From Corynebacterium lubricantis DSM 45231 (GTDB lineage: Bacteria; Actinomycetota; Actinomycetes; Mycobacteriales; Mycobacteriaceae): a stretch of 64,000 nt of DNA. Below the pieces are notes generated by a model, which ran no database searches, was not told the origin of the DNA, and saw nothing but the letters and a program-made list of their open reading frames with translations. The translations under genes were made by a program, and so were the position numbers. Shown here in pieces: positions 34,132 through 44,700 of this stretch (position 1 is its first letter; every line of letters begins with the position of its first letter). The stretch spans positions 1-64,000 of the forward strand of contig NZ_KB902188.1 of assembly GCF_000379425.1 (NCBI RefSeq), given 5' to 3'.

Positions 34132-37053
34132 ATGTCCGCGGAAACAGACCTGCTTGCCAAAGAAGCCTCCACGCAAGCACCACAAGCAGCAAAACCCACC
34201 AACGAAGCCCCAGCCTCCACCGAGCAACTCGCTCCCGGCGTGACCGTCGAGGTCCGCGACGAACACTGGCTGGTCACCGGCGTCGCCCGCACCAACGACG
34301 GCTTCCGAGTCAGGGTCCGAGGCTTGTCCGATTACGTCCGCGACACCACCGCAACGTTCTTCACCGCGCTCGATCGCATCGAGGTGCTCGACCCCACCAA
34401 GGTCGAGGTCGTCCCCGACAACTCCCCGCGCTACCGCCACGCGCGCCTCTGGGTCGAGTCCACGCTTCGCCAAACCGCGGTTCCGCTGCACCAGCAGGAA
34501 CTAGAAGTCTCCACACGCATGTTGGCCGATCCCCTCGACTACCAGCTCGCCGCAGTGCACAAGGCGCTCAGCCCCGACAACGTCCGCCCCCGCATCCTGC
34601 TCGCCGACGCCGTGGGCCTCGGTAAAACCCTCGAGATCGGCATGATCCTCGCCGAGCTCATCCGACGCGGCCGCGGGGAACGCATCCTCGTCGTCACGCC
34701 AAAACACGTCATGGAGCAGTTCCAGCAAGAACTCTGGACCCGCTTCGCCATCCCGCTCGTGCGCCTTGACTCCGTGGGCATCCAAAAAGTCCGCCAGAAG
34801 CTGCCCGCCTCGCGCAACCCGTTCACGTACTTCCCGCGCGTCATCGTCTCCATGGACACCCTCAAGTCCCCGAAGTACCGCGCGCAGCTAAACAAAGTGC
34901 GCTGGGACGCCGTAGTTATCGACGAGATCCACAACGCCACCAACGTGGGCACCCAGAACAACGAACTCGCCCGCACGCTCGCCCCCACCACTGACGCGAT
35001 GATCCTCGCCTCGGCCACCCCGCACAATGGCGACGACAACTCCTTCAAGGAAATCCTCCGCCTGCTCGACCCACTCTCAGTTCTCCAGGACGGCTCCATC
35101 GACACCGATGCCGCCAAGCGTCTCATCATCCGCCGGCACCGCAACTCGCCTGAGGTTGCCAGCGTTGTCGGCGATAAGTGGGCCGTGCGCGAGGAGCCCA
35201 ACAACATCCCTGTCGATGCCTCCCCCGAGGAAAACGCCATCGCCCGGGAGCTCCACAGTGAGTGGGTCAACAACCCCAAGGCCGATCGCCTCTTCCCGTG
35301 GACCCTGGTCAAGGCCTATCTGTCATCGCCGGCAGCACTTGGCGAAACCGTCGCGTCCCGCTCAAAGCGCATCCCCGACAACGATCCCGAACAAATCAAA
35401 CTCACACGCCTCGCCGAGCTCAACGACAAGGTCACACCCGATACCTCCGCGAAGTACAACGCGCTGATCCAATACCTTCAGTCCATCGGCATCAAGAAGG
35501 GCTCGCCCACCCGCGTGGTCATCTTCTCCGAGCGCGTCGCCACCCTGCATTGGCTCCAGACAAACGTCTCCAAAGACCTGAAGCTGCCCAAGGGCGCCGT
35601 CAAGATCATGCACGGTGGCTTGTCCGACACGGAGCAAATGGAACTTATCGACGAGTTCAAGCGCGAAGACACCCCTCTGCGCGTCCTGATTACCGGTGAT
35701 GTCGCTTCGGAAGGCGTGAACCTCCACGCCCAGTGTCACCACCTCGTGCACTACGACATCCCGTGGTCGCTGATCCGCATCCAGCAGCGCAACGGCCGCA
35801 TCGACCGCTACGGCCAAACCGAATCGCCACGAATCACTACCCTGCTCCTCGACCCGGCTGAGGCGAACTCCATCGGCGAGCTCCACGTCCTTACCAAGCT
35901 CGTCGATCGCGAGTACTCCGCTCACAAGATTCTCGGCGATGCCGCACCACTAATGGGCAAGCACTCGATCCGTGGCGAAGAGGACGCGATTCGCGAGGTA
36001 CTGCAGGGCGTACGCGACTTCGAGCAGACCGTCGCCGAACCCGACGACATCGCCACCGGCGCCCACGCCCTCGTCACCGAAAGCACCGACGCAGAAGTAG
36101 AGGGCACCACGTTTGACATCACCGCCCTGCTCGCCGGCCTCGCCCAAGCAGAAGACAACACTACCGGCATCAGCATCGCCGCCGAGTTCGACAAGTACCC
36201 GGACACCACGTACCCATCCGAGCTGGATTACCTCCGCGACGCCGTCAGCGAAGCCTTCGAGGACCCTCATCGCTCGCCAACAAACGGCGGCATCAACTGG
36301 GTCGAGCACGACAACGACATCGTCGAGCTCACCCCTCCCGACGACCTCAAGCGCCGCTTCGATTTCCTTCCCCAAGACTACGTCTCCTACCGCCACATCA
36401 AGGACAACTTGAAGCTCGCCACCACTACGCAACGCGGCAATCAGCAGCTCAAGGCGGCGCGCGAAGGCTCCTCGGAAAAGTCCTGGCCCGATGCGCACTA
36501 CCTCGGCCCGCTGCACCCTGTTAGCGATTGGGCTGCCGACCGCGCACTGTCCAAGATGACCCGGCGCGAGATCCCAGCCGTCACCGGCAACGTAGACACT
36601 CCTACTGTGTTCCTGCTTGGCACACTCACCAACGAGCACGGCCAGGTCATCTCCCGCTCGTTCGTCGCTGCATCCGAAGGACCACTAGGACCGCAAGGCC
36701 CCGCACTCGCAGACCCGATCGAGGACCCCGTTTCTTGGCTCGCCCAGGCCGGGTTGACCCAAGACGCCATCAGCGACGGCTCCCTTAAGCTGCCCGACTC
36801 TCTCCCCGATCTTATGAGCTCCGCAGTCACTGCAGCGCAAAACCACATGAGCATTGTCTACAGCACCTCCGCCACAGCAGCAGAGTCACGCACCGCAGAG
36901 TGGGCAGAAAGAGAAGCCTCATGGGCAGGGTCCAGTGCCGCCCGGCGCGAGACCGATCAGCGCACCGTGGAGCAGGAACGCAGCCTGCTCAATTCGATGA
37001 TGCCGCGTCGCAGTCTCGTCCGCCCTCTGCTCGTCATCCTCCCCACCGCCTAG
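34132..37053 (+). CDS. SNF2-type helicase, DrmD-like (DISARM-related)
   Basis: This 973-aa SF2 helicase of the SNF2 branch has motif I GLGKT (162-166), DEIH (264-267), SAT (294-296), the C-terminal motif V GDVASEGVNL (about 522) and motif VI QQRNGRIDRYGQ (551-562). The N-terminal 100 residues are a Thr/Ala-rich tail and a small beta domain. The C-terminal 350 residues are unassigned. It matches DrmD, the SNF2 helicase of class 1 DISARM, and opens the four-gene operon; the methylase gene follows after 31 nt. A lone RapA-type helicase would be the alternative, but the operon context argues against it. Confidence 0.8.
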   Translation: MSAETDLLAKEASTQAPQAAKPTNEAPASTEQLAPGVTVEVRDEHWLVTGVARTNDGFRVRVRGLSDYVRDTTATFFTALDRIEVLDPTKVEVVPDNSPRYRHARLWVESTLRQTAVPLHQQELEVSTRMLADPLDYQLAAVHKALSPDNVRPRILLADAVGLGKTLEIGMILAELIRRGRGERILVVTPKHVMEQFQQELWTRFAIPLVRLDSVGIQKVRQKLPASRNPFTYFPRVIVSMDTLKSPKYRAQLNKVRWDAVVIDEIHNATNVGTQNNELARTLAPTTDAMILASATPHNGDDNSFKEILRLLDPLSVLQDGSIDTDAAKRLIIRRHRNSPEVASVVGDKWAVREEPNNIPVDASPEENAIARELHSEWVNNPKADRLFPWTLVKAYLSSPAALGETVASRSKRIPDNDPEQIKLTRLAELNDKVTPDTSAKYNALIQYLQSIGIKKGSPTRVVIFSERVATLHWLQTNVSKDLKLPKGAVKIMHGGLSDTEQMELIDEFKREDTPLRVLITGDVASEGVNLHAQCHHLVHYDIPWSLIRIQQRNGRIDRYGQTESPRITTLLLDPAEANSIGELHVLTKLVDREYSAHKILGDAAPLMGKHSIRGEEDAIREVLQGVRDFEQTVAEPDDIATGAHALVTESTDAEVEGTTFDITALLAGLAQAEDNTTGISIAAEFDKYPDTTYPSELDYLRDAVSEAFEDPHRSPTNGGINWVEHDNDIVELTPPDDLKRRFDFLPQDYVSYRHIKDNLKLATTTQRGNQQLKAAREGSSEKSWPDAHYLGPLHPVSDWAADRALSKMTRREIPAVTGNVDTPTVFLLGTLTNEHGQVISRSFVAASEGPLGPQGPALADPIEDPVSWLAQAGLTQDAISDGSLKLPDSLPDLMSSAVTAAQNHMSIVYSTSATAAESRTAEWAEREASWAGSSAARRETDQRTVEQERSLLNSMMPRRSLVRPLLVILPTA

Positions 37054-37084
37054 TCCGTACGATTGAGAAAGCCGAAGAGAACAC

Positions 37085-40000
37085 ATGGCTGATTTTGATT
37101 CCATCATCAACGTTGAGGAGTTCCTCAGCGACCATTACTTCACCGCGGACGAGGTCAAGGGCAAGAATGCACGCAGCTTCGCAAAGCGTGTCGACGATCG
37201 CACCAAACAATGGAACACGGAAGCCAAAGAAGGCAACCAAACACCGTGGACTCGTCTGAAAGCCGCGCACACCGATCTTCAACTAGCGCTGAGCACCCTT
37301 GAGACTGACAACCCCGAGTCAGTCGCCGAAGCACACCGGCTTATCACCGACGCTTTCGGCTACCCGCACGGCACGAGCGCATCCACCCAGCAGGTCATGC
37401 GCGGATCTCAGAAACTCACGTTCCCCGGAATTAGCACCGCCAGCGGCGCCGTCACTCTCATTTTCGGCCGACCGATCACGGCGCCTGAGGATCTTGCCAC
37501 CACACACATCATCGGCACGGCCACGCTCGGTGAGAAGGAGCAGGACTACACAGTAGAAAAGCTCGCCGGCGAGATCTTCCTTTCCGAGACACCCCCAGAG
37601 ATGCTGCTCATCGTCGCCGGTTCGTGGGTTATCCTTGCGCACCAAGACACCTGGGCACTCGGGCGCTACATCGCTGTTGACCTCGGCGTCGCTATCGAGC
37701 GCAACGACACCACTCGCACCGGCGAGCTCGCGCACATCACCTGCATCCTGGCCCGGGAAAATACCGACCACTCCGCCGAAGAGCCGTCGTGGTGGACAGA
37801 GACCATTAGCGAAGCCCGTGAGCACTCCGTTCAAGTCTCTGAAGGACTTCGTGAGGCTGTTAAACAATCCATCGAAATCATCGGCAACGATGTCCTCGAC
37901 CGCCACCGCGCGAAAAATATCCCCATCGACGACATCCCCGGCAACGAGCTGGCTACTCAATCCCTGCGCTACCTTTACCGTATCCTGTTCCTGCTCTTCG
38001 CCGAGGCCTCGCCCGAGCTCAACATCCTGCCCACCGGCACACCCGAATACGACGAAGGCTACGGCCTGGCAAGGCTCCGCGATCAGATCCTCGTTCCACC
38101 TGTGACCAACCGAGCCCGCAACGGCTCCCACCTTTACGCGAGCCTGGACCGCCTGTTCACCCTCGTCGACCAAGGCCACGATCCCAACGATCCAACTAAT
38201 CCTGCGCACCTCGACGAGGCAGACGAAGAGGGACTGACCTTCCGCAACCTTTCTGCTGACCTCTTCCAGCCGCAGGCCACCACCTATATCGACCGCGCAG
38301 GCCTATCCAACCAGGCCCTTCACCAGGTACTTGAGCACCTCTTACTTACCAAGGAAACCGCGAAGAAAGACCGCGGCTACATCTCCTACGCCACCTTGGG
38401 TGTCACCGAGCTCGGCCAGGTCTACGAGGGCCTGATGTCCTACACCGGCTTCATCGCCGAGGAAGAACTTATCGAGGTCGCGCCGAAGGGTGATGCCAAG
38501 AAGGGCTCGTGGGTGATACCGCCTTCGCTTGCTTCCGACCTACCGGATGATTCCGTTGTCATGACCGACTACCCAGCCGAGCACGGTGGTACAGAGAAGC
38601 GAGCCCGTCGCTACAAGCCCGGCCAGTTCGTCTACCGCCAGTCCTCGCGCGACCGTGAGCGCTCCGCATCTTTCTACACCCCGGAAGTGCTCACCCAGTT
38701 CACTGTCTCCCAGTCAATTGAGGTCCTCGAAGAGGAGGGCGGGATGGAAAGTGCCGACGACATCCTCGACTTGACCATCTGCGAGCCTGCTATGGGCTCT
38801 GGTGCCTTCGCCGTCGAGGCCGTGCGCCAGCTCTCTGAGATGTACCTGGATAAAAAGCAGGATGAGCTCGGAGAAACCATCGAGCCTGGTGAGTACACGC
38901 GTCTCCTTCAGAACGTCAAGGCTCACATCGCCCTGCACCAGGTGTATGGCGTGGACCTGAACAAAACCGCCGTCGAGCTTGCCGAGATCTCGCTCTGGCT
39001 CGACACCATGACCGCAGACCTCAAAGCGCCATGGTTCGGCCTGCACCTGCGCCACGGTAATTCGCTGGTAGGTTCCCGGCGCGCGACTGTTTCTGCTTCC
39101 AGCGTGACAACCAAGAAGTATCTCAGTGAAGTTCCTACCGAGCACGGTGTCACCGGAGTCGCCGAATCCGTCGACGCTGACGCACCCGATACTCACGTCG
39201 CTGGTCGTATCCACCACTTCCTTCTGCCTTCCAAAGGCTGGGGTGCAGCTGCCGATGCGACGGATCTGAAAACCATCGTCGCCGACGAACAGAAAACTAT
39301 GAAGGCGTGGCGTAGGTCCATCCAAAACGGCTTTACCACGGGTCAAAAGACTAAGATCACTACGGCCTCCAAGCGTGTCGAAGAACTCTGGCGCCTAGCA
39401 CTTGTGCGGTGGCGGATCGCTGAGGACCAAGCTCGTCGCGACGTTCCCCTCTATGGGCGTGAATCCGACGCCACAGCGAAGAATGTGTCACGCGCGCAAA
39501 TTGAGCAGGAACTCTTCGACAATCCTGACAGCCCGTATCAGCGTTTGCGCCTGATTATGAATACCTGGAACGCACTGTGGTTCTGGCCTCTCACCCACAC
39601 CGATGAGTTGCCAGATCACGAGGAGTGGCTGTCTATGCTCGAGGATGCTCTTGGCCACGAGATCCCCGTTGCAAAGGCAAAGGGAAAGAACAAGGACCAG
39701 CTTCGGATTGGCTTCGACCTAAACTGGGACGAGCTCGACTACATCGACGATTTTGACCGCGTCTCTTCTGAGCGCATGCGCCACGAGGAACTCCTCGAGG
39801 CACACCCGTGGCTTCGCACTGCACAAGACGTAGCTCGCGAGCAAGCCTTCTTTCACTGGGACTTGGATTTCTCCTCGGTGATGGCCCGAGGTGGGTTCGA
39901 TCTGCAGGTTGGTAATCCTCCGTGGGTAAGGCCACGCACTGACCTGGATGCACTGTACTCCGAACACGACCCGTGGTTCTCCCTGGCTCATAAGCCGACG

Positions 40001-41698
40001 CAGGCTGCTAAGCGGGAGCGACGTGATCTCTATTCGGATAATGCTGCGGTTCTCAGCACGGTGGTTACCGGTATCACCGAAACTGTCGCTAACGCCGAAG
40101 TCCTCGGTTCGGAGACAGAATATCCTTTTCTTAGAAATCAGCAGCCAGACTTGTACCGCGGTTTTATGAACCGCACGTGGTCAAATGCTTCGGAGCAAGG
40201 CGTGGTCGGACTCATTCACCCTGAGTCCCACTTCACAGAGAAAAAAGCTGCCTCACTTCGGGCAGGTGCTTATCAGCGTCTCCGACGTCACTGGCAGTTT
40301 GTCAATGAGCTTGTGCTATTTGATGTCCACCATCTCGTAAAATACGGCGTACACGTCTACGGGTCCCCTAAAGACACCGTAGATTTTCTCAGTGCGACAT
40401 CTCTCTACCATCCTCAGACTGTTGTGAATTCGCAAATGCACGATGGTTCTGGGAGTCTTCCCGGTTTCAAAGACGACAATGGCAACTGGGATCTTCGCCC
40501 GCACCGTGACCGATTCATCAACGTAGATGGTCATGAACTAGATATCTGGCGCTCCATTCTCGAAGATCCGTCAACGCCACTCCTCGAGACTCGAATGGTT
40601 TACACCGTTAATACTGAAGCCGCAGCGGTCCTCGAAAAACTGGCTGAAGCGCCACGCATGAAGACGCTTAATCTTGAGTTCTCACGCGGGTGGGACGAAT
40701 CAATTGACAAGAAAAAGGGCTACTTCGACTCGGAATGGGCACGCCCGGGTTCGTGGAATGATGTCATCCTTCAGGGCCCTCATCTCGGTGTCTCGACACC
40801 AATGATCAAACAGCCCAATCCGACGATGAAGCATAACCAGGATTGGTCCGAAATCGACCTTGAGGAGATTTCACCTAAATTCGTACCAGCTACCGCATAT
40901 CAACGAAACAAGTCCATCTCTAAATATCGCGAAGATTACGGTACGTGGAATCTTAAGGGCAAACACATTCTCGTCAATGAAACATATCGAGTTGCCTGGA
41001 GAATTATGGCAGCCACCACCGGGTTTAGAACCCTTTATCCAGCAATAATACCTGCGGGTAGTTTTCACATAAATGGAATTACATCTGGTGGGCCACTCAA
41101 TTCGATTACACGTGTCGCTGCGGTTTCTTTCGCAAGCAGTATTATCAATGACTTCCTGGTTCGATCAACCGGCCTCGCAAATATCCTGGCGGGTACCTTT
41201 GACAATATTGCGACCGGAACTTCGAATGTACTATGGCCAACCGCTGCTCACCTCTACCTCCGCTTGAACTGCCTCACTGAGGCGTACGCTCCGCTGTGGG
41301 AGGAAATCACGGGCGAGCCGTGGACTCCGGAGGTGCCGCTGAGGAAGGCAGAAGATCGTCGTGAAGCGCAAAATGAGATTGACGCTATCGTCGCGCTCTC
41401 GCTGGGAGTCACGGCGGACGAGTTGTGCATGATCTATCGCACGCAGTTCCCGGTGATGCGCCGCTACGACCAGGAAGATCACTTCGACGCGAACGGACGG
41501 AAGGTACCGAAGGAAGTGATGAAACTGGAGTCGAAGCTGAAAGACGGCGAGACACTTTCGGAAGAGGAACGGACGTGGTTGCATCCACAGTCTGGGGTTT
41601 CGTACACGTTTGAGTATCCGTTTAGGGTGCTGGATCGCGAAGCGGACCTGCGCGCGGCGTATGCGAAATACGAGGCGGAACTGGGCGCGCAGGGCTAG
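37085..41698 (+). CDS. Large Eco57I/PglX-like N6-adenine DNA methylase, DrmMI-like
   Basis: This 1537-aa protein has the SAM motif I EPAMGSGAF (567-575), the following acidic strand GVDLN (about 622-626) and the catalytic motif IV NPPW (944-947), so it should methylate adenine N6. The 320 residues between motifs I and IV are an unusually long insertion. The N-terminal 560 residues precede the core, and residues about 1000-1400 probably recognise the target; this part (40000-41200) is more AT-rich than the flanks. It follows the helicase gene and fits DrmMI of class 1 DISARM, which marks self DNA. PglX of BREX is the nearest alternative, but no other BREX gene is present. Confidence 0.8.
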   Translation: MADFDSIINVEEFLSDHYFTADEVKGKNARSFAKRVDDRTKQWNTEAKEGNQTPWTRLKAAHTDLQLALSTLETDNPESVAEAHRLITDAFGYPHGTSASTQQVMRGSQKLTFPGISTASGAVTLIFGRPITAPEDLATTHIIGTATLGEKEQDYTVEKLAGEIFLSETPPEMLLIVAGSWVILAHQDTWALGRYIAVDLGVAIERNDTTRTGELAHITCILARENTDHSAEEPSWWTETISEAREHSVQVSEGLREAVKQSIEIIGNDVLDRHRAKNIPIDDIPGNELATQSLRYLYRILFLLFAEASPELNILPTGTPEYDEGYGLARLRDQILVPPVTNRARNGSHLYASLDRLFTLVDQGHDPNDPTNPAHLDEADEEGLTFRNLSADLFQPQATTYIDRAGLSNQALHQVLEHLLLTKETAKKDRGYISYATLGVTELGQVYEGLMSYTGFIAEEELIEVAPKGDAKKGSWVIPPSLASDLPDDSVVMTDYPAEHGGTEKRARRYKPGQFVYRQSSRDRERSASFYTPEVLTQFTVSQSIEVLEEEGGMESADDILDLTICEPAMGSGAFAVEAVRQLSEMYLDKKQDELGETIEPGEYTRLLQNVKAHIALHQVYGVDLNKTAVELAEISLWLDTMTADLKAPWFGLHLRHGNSLVGSRRATVSASSVTTKKYLSEVPTEHGVTGVAESVDADAPDTHVAGRIHHFLLPSKGWGAAADATDLKTIVADEQKTMKAWRRSIQNGFTTGQKTKITTASKRVEELWRLALVRWRIAEDQARRDVPLYGRESDATAKNVSRAQIEQELFDNPDSPYQRLRLIMNTWNALWFWPLTHTDELPDHEEWLSMLEDALGHEIPVAKAKGKNKDQLRIGFDLNWDELDYIDDFDRVSSERMRHEELLEAHPWLRTAQDVAREQAFFHWDLDFSSVMARGGFDLQVGNPPWVRPRTDLDALYSEHDPWFSLAHKPTQAAKRERRDLYSDNAAVLSTVVTGITETVANAEVLGSETEYPFLRNQQPDLYRGFMNRTWSNASEQGVVGLIHPESHFTEKKAASLRAGAYQRLRRHWQFVNELVLFDVHHLVKYGVHVYGSPKDTVDFLSATSLYHPQTVVNSQMHDGSGSLPGFKDDNGNWDLRPHRDRFINVDGHELDIWRSILEDPSTPLLETRMVYTVNTEAAAVLEKLAEAPRMKTLNLEFSRGWDESIDKKKGYFDSEWARPGSWNDVILQGPHLGVSTPMIKQPNPTMKHNQDWSEIDLEEISPKFVPATAYQRNKSISKYREDYGTWNLKGKHILVNETYRVAWRIMAATTGFRTLYPAIIPAGSFHINGITSGGPLNSITRVAAVSFASSIINDFLVRSTGLANILAGTFDNIATGTSNVLWPTAAHLYLRLNCLTEAYAPLWEEITGEPWTPEVPLRKAEDRREAQNEIDAIVALSLGVTADELCMIYRTQFPVMRRYDQEDHFDANGRKVPKEVMKLESKLKDGETLSEEERTWLHPQSGVSYTFEYPFRVLDREADLRAAYAKYEAELGAQG

Positions 41699-41745
41699 GC
41701 CGCGGGTAACTTGGATCTGAACAACCACCATCGCTAGGAGTAGGA

Positions 41746-44700
41746 ATGTCATCGCTGTTACCGGTATCCACGGCCGATCATCTGCGCCGGGGCGTAACAG
41801 AGTATCTGACCACCAGCTTCTCGCTGGCGGATAAGGAGACCGCATCGCGCCTGCGCGACTTCCTCAACGGCGTCGAACAGGACGCGGATGCGGAAGTCCC
41901 CGAGGTGACCAACACCGGGATGTTCCACGGGCCATACGTGCGTACCCGCCTTCCTTACGCGCCGGACCGTTCGGGCAAGCGCAACTTCGAGTGGACTGAG
42001 GATCGGTTTGTTCCCTACCTGCACCAAGCGCGAGCGTTTGAGCGTTTAGCGTCGACCGCTGATGGCGTGGCGCGCAGGCCCGATCCAACCTTGGTGATCA
42101 CGGGTACTGGCTCGGGTAAGACCGAGGCTTTCCTCTACCCCATTCTTGAACACTGCCGCAGAAACCCAGGTCGCGGCATGAAGGCGCTGATCCTGTACCC
42201 GATGAACGCTCTGGCTGCCGACCAGGCACGACGGTTGTCGGACACGATTTCTAAGACGGCTGAGCTCACTGGGGTGACGGCCGGTATCTACACCGGTGAG
42301 CAGTCCGGATCCGGTGCGCGTGTGGTCTCGTCGAAGGGTCTGATTACGGATCGCGACGTGATGCGTAATGATGTACCCGACATCGTGCTGACCAACTACA
42401 AAATGTTGGATCAGCTGCTGCTGCGCGAGGCCGATAAGCAGATGTGGGTGGATTCGGCAACGACTCTGCAGTACCTGGTGCTCGATGAGTTCCACACCTA
42501 TGACGGCGCTCAGGGCACGGACGTGGCTTTGTTGCTGCGCCGGTTGGGTTTGCGGCTCAAGGAGAACCAGCCTGCGGGGTTTCTGTCTGCGGAAGCCGAA
42601 GCTCGGCCATTGGGCCAGGTCACCCCGGTGGCCACCTCGGCGACGCTGGGTGGCAAGGACAATATCGCCTCGATGCTGGAGTTTGCCTACACCATCTTCG
42701 GCGAGCAACTCGGTGCAGATGCGGTGATCACGGAAACCAAGTTGGACTACCAGCAGTGGGTCGAGGCAGTCAAGGACATGGTCGGCCCGTCGTCGGCAAA
42801 GCCCGGATTCGATGTGATGCCGGATGCCAATCTGGTGCAGGAGGTGAATCGTCGAGTAGCGAATGCCCTCGACGAGGGCGCCGACCAGCAAGAAGCCGTC
42901 CACGCCGCGATGTGCGAGCTGGTGTGGGGCACGGAGCTGCCGCGCGATGCGGCGGTCTCGGCCTACGCTAGCCACCCGCTGACCCGAGCCATTTTGGAGC
43001 ATGCCGCGACTCCTACACCGCTGACACCGGACTCTGCGGAACTGGACGAAAATGGGAAACCGGTCTCCCTCGTGGGCAATATCTTCGACCCGGAGATCCA
43101 GCGCCTGCCCGACAACGCGGCAGCGGAGTTCCTCACCCACGTGCTCACCGAAATGGCTTTCCTGCGCGCCGACTACGTGCGTGAACACTCATGGGAAGGC
43201 AAGACGCTTCCAGGTGTGGAGACGCACCTGTGGGTCCGCGAGGTTTCGCGCGTGGACAGGCATGTGACCACCGATGCCACGAAGGCGATGTTCCGCTGGG
43301 CTGATGACGGCCCGCGCATGGATGAATCGAGCTCGTCGTGGCTGCCGGCCTGTTACTGCCGCAATTGTGGGCGCTCCGGGTGGATGATTGCCCGTCAACC
43401 TGGTGATACTGGGCTAGAAACGGATCCCGCGGTGATCCGCAAAGGCAGCCTGAATGCGAAGGAGCGCCAACTGCCTCTCCTCGATGCCTCTGGCGAGGCG
43501 CCGATCAATGGGTCGATGCCACGGGATGCCGGTGCCGATTCCGCGCTGATGTGGCTCAACATTGATATGCCGACTCTTTCGGCTGAGCGCCCCGACGACG
43601 CGACCATGGAAACGGGCTCGGTTGTCCCGGTGCGCACGTATGCTGGCGCCGACATTGAGGGCCAGGCGAAAAATGAGGTCTGCCCTTCATGCGGTGTGCG
43701 AGATTCCATTCGCTACCTGGGCTCCTCGGTGGCCACGCTGCTTTCGGTGGCGCTATCGAACCTCTTCGGTCTGGCGGACCTTGATGATTCCGAGAAGAAA
43801 ACCCTGGTCTTTACCGACTCTGTCCAGGATGCCGCGCACCGCGCCGGGTTCATCCAATCGCGTGCCCGTGCTTTTGCGCTGCGCACTAGGATCCGCCATG
43901 CCATTGAAACCTCCACCCAAGCAGCCGGGTTTTCGGAACCGCAGACACTGACTCAGATCGTGTCTCGGATCATGGAAATCGCCCCGGATGATTACCGTTC
44001 CCGCTACGAATTGCTTCCACCGCATATGGTGCACTGGGCAGCCTATGAAGATTATTGGTTGCCGTCCGCTTCCTCTGCGGAGCAGCGCCGCGCCTCGCAA
44101 ACAGTGCGCGAACGCCTCAACCTCGACGTGGCGCTCGAATTTGGGCAGCGCTCCGACCTGCCGCGTTCGCTGTCGTCGACAGGCACGCTGACCTCGAGCG
44201 TGGATGTACCTGACTCCCTGCTGCTCTCTGCAGCCGAGGCCGCCACCGACAAAGTGCCCATGCCCATGGGCGAGACGAACCTGCTGGGTTGGGCGCGCGG
44301 GGTAATTGAGATGATGCGCACCGAGGGCGGCATTAATCACTCGTGGTTTAACAGCTACCTGCGCAGCGACGGCAATACCTACATGTTGGCCAGGCCCGAG
44401 ATGCAACGCAAAGGCATGCCTCGTTTCCAACGCGGCAGCGCACCGAGTTTTCCCCGGGCAGGTTCCTCCCGTCTCCGTTCGGATTCTGGGATGATGCCGC
44501 TGAGTAGTGACCGTGGTTTGTATGCCCGCTGGACGAAGCGTTCCCTTGGTCTGGCTAATACCATCGACGCTTCCCAGGCCGTGACCAATCTCGCCGCTGA
44601 ACTGGCGCAACGCGACGTCCTGGGCACGTCGACAACGGATTCCGGGGCCACGGCCTACCACTTAAGTCCCGATTCCATCATCGTTGAGGTCGAGGAAGAT

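Noticed and set aside
37085..41698. BREX system (PglX)
   Set aside because: The methylase is PglX-like, but no brxA, brxB, brxC, pglZ or brxL gene is present; the helicase genes fit DISARM better.
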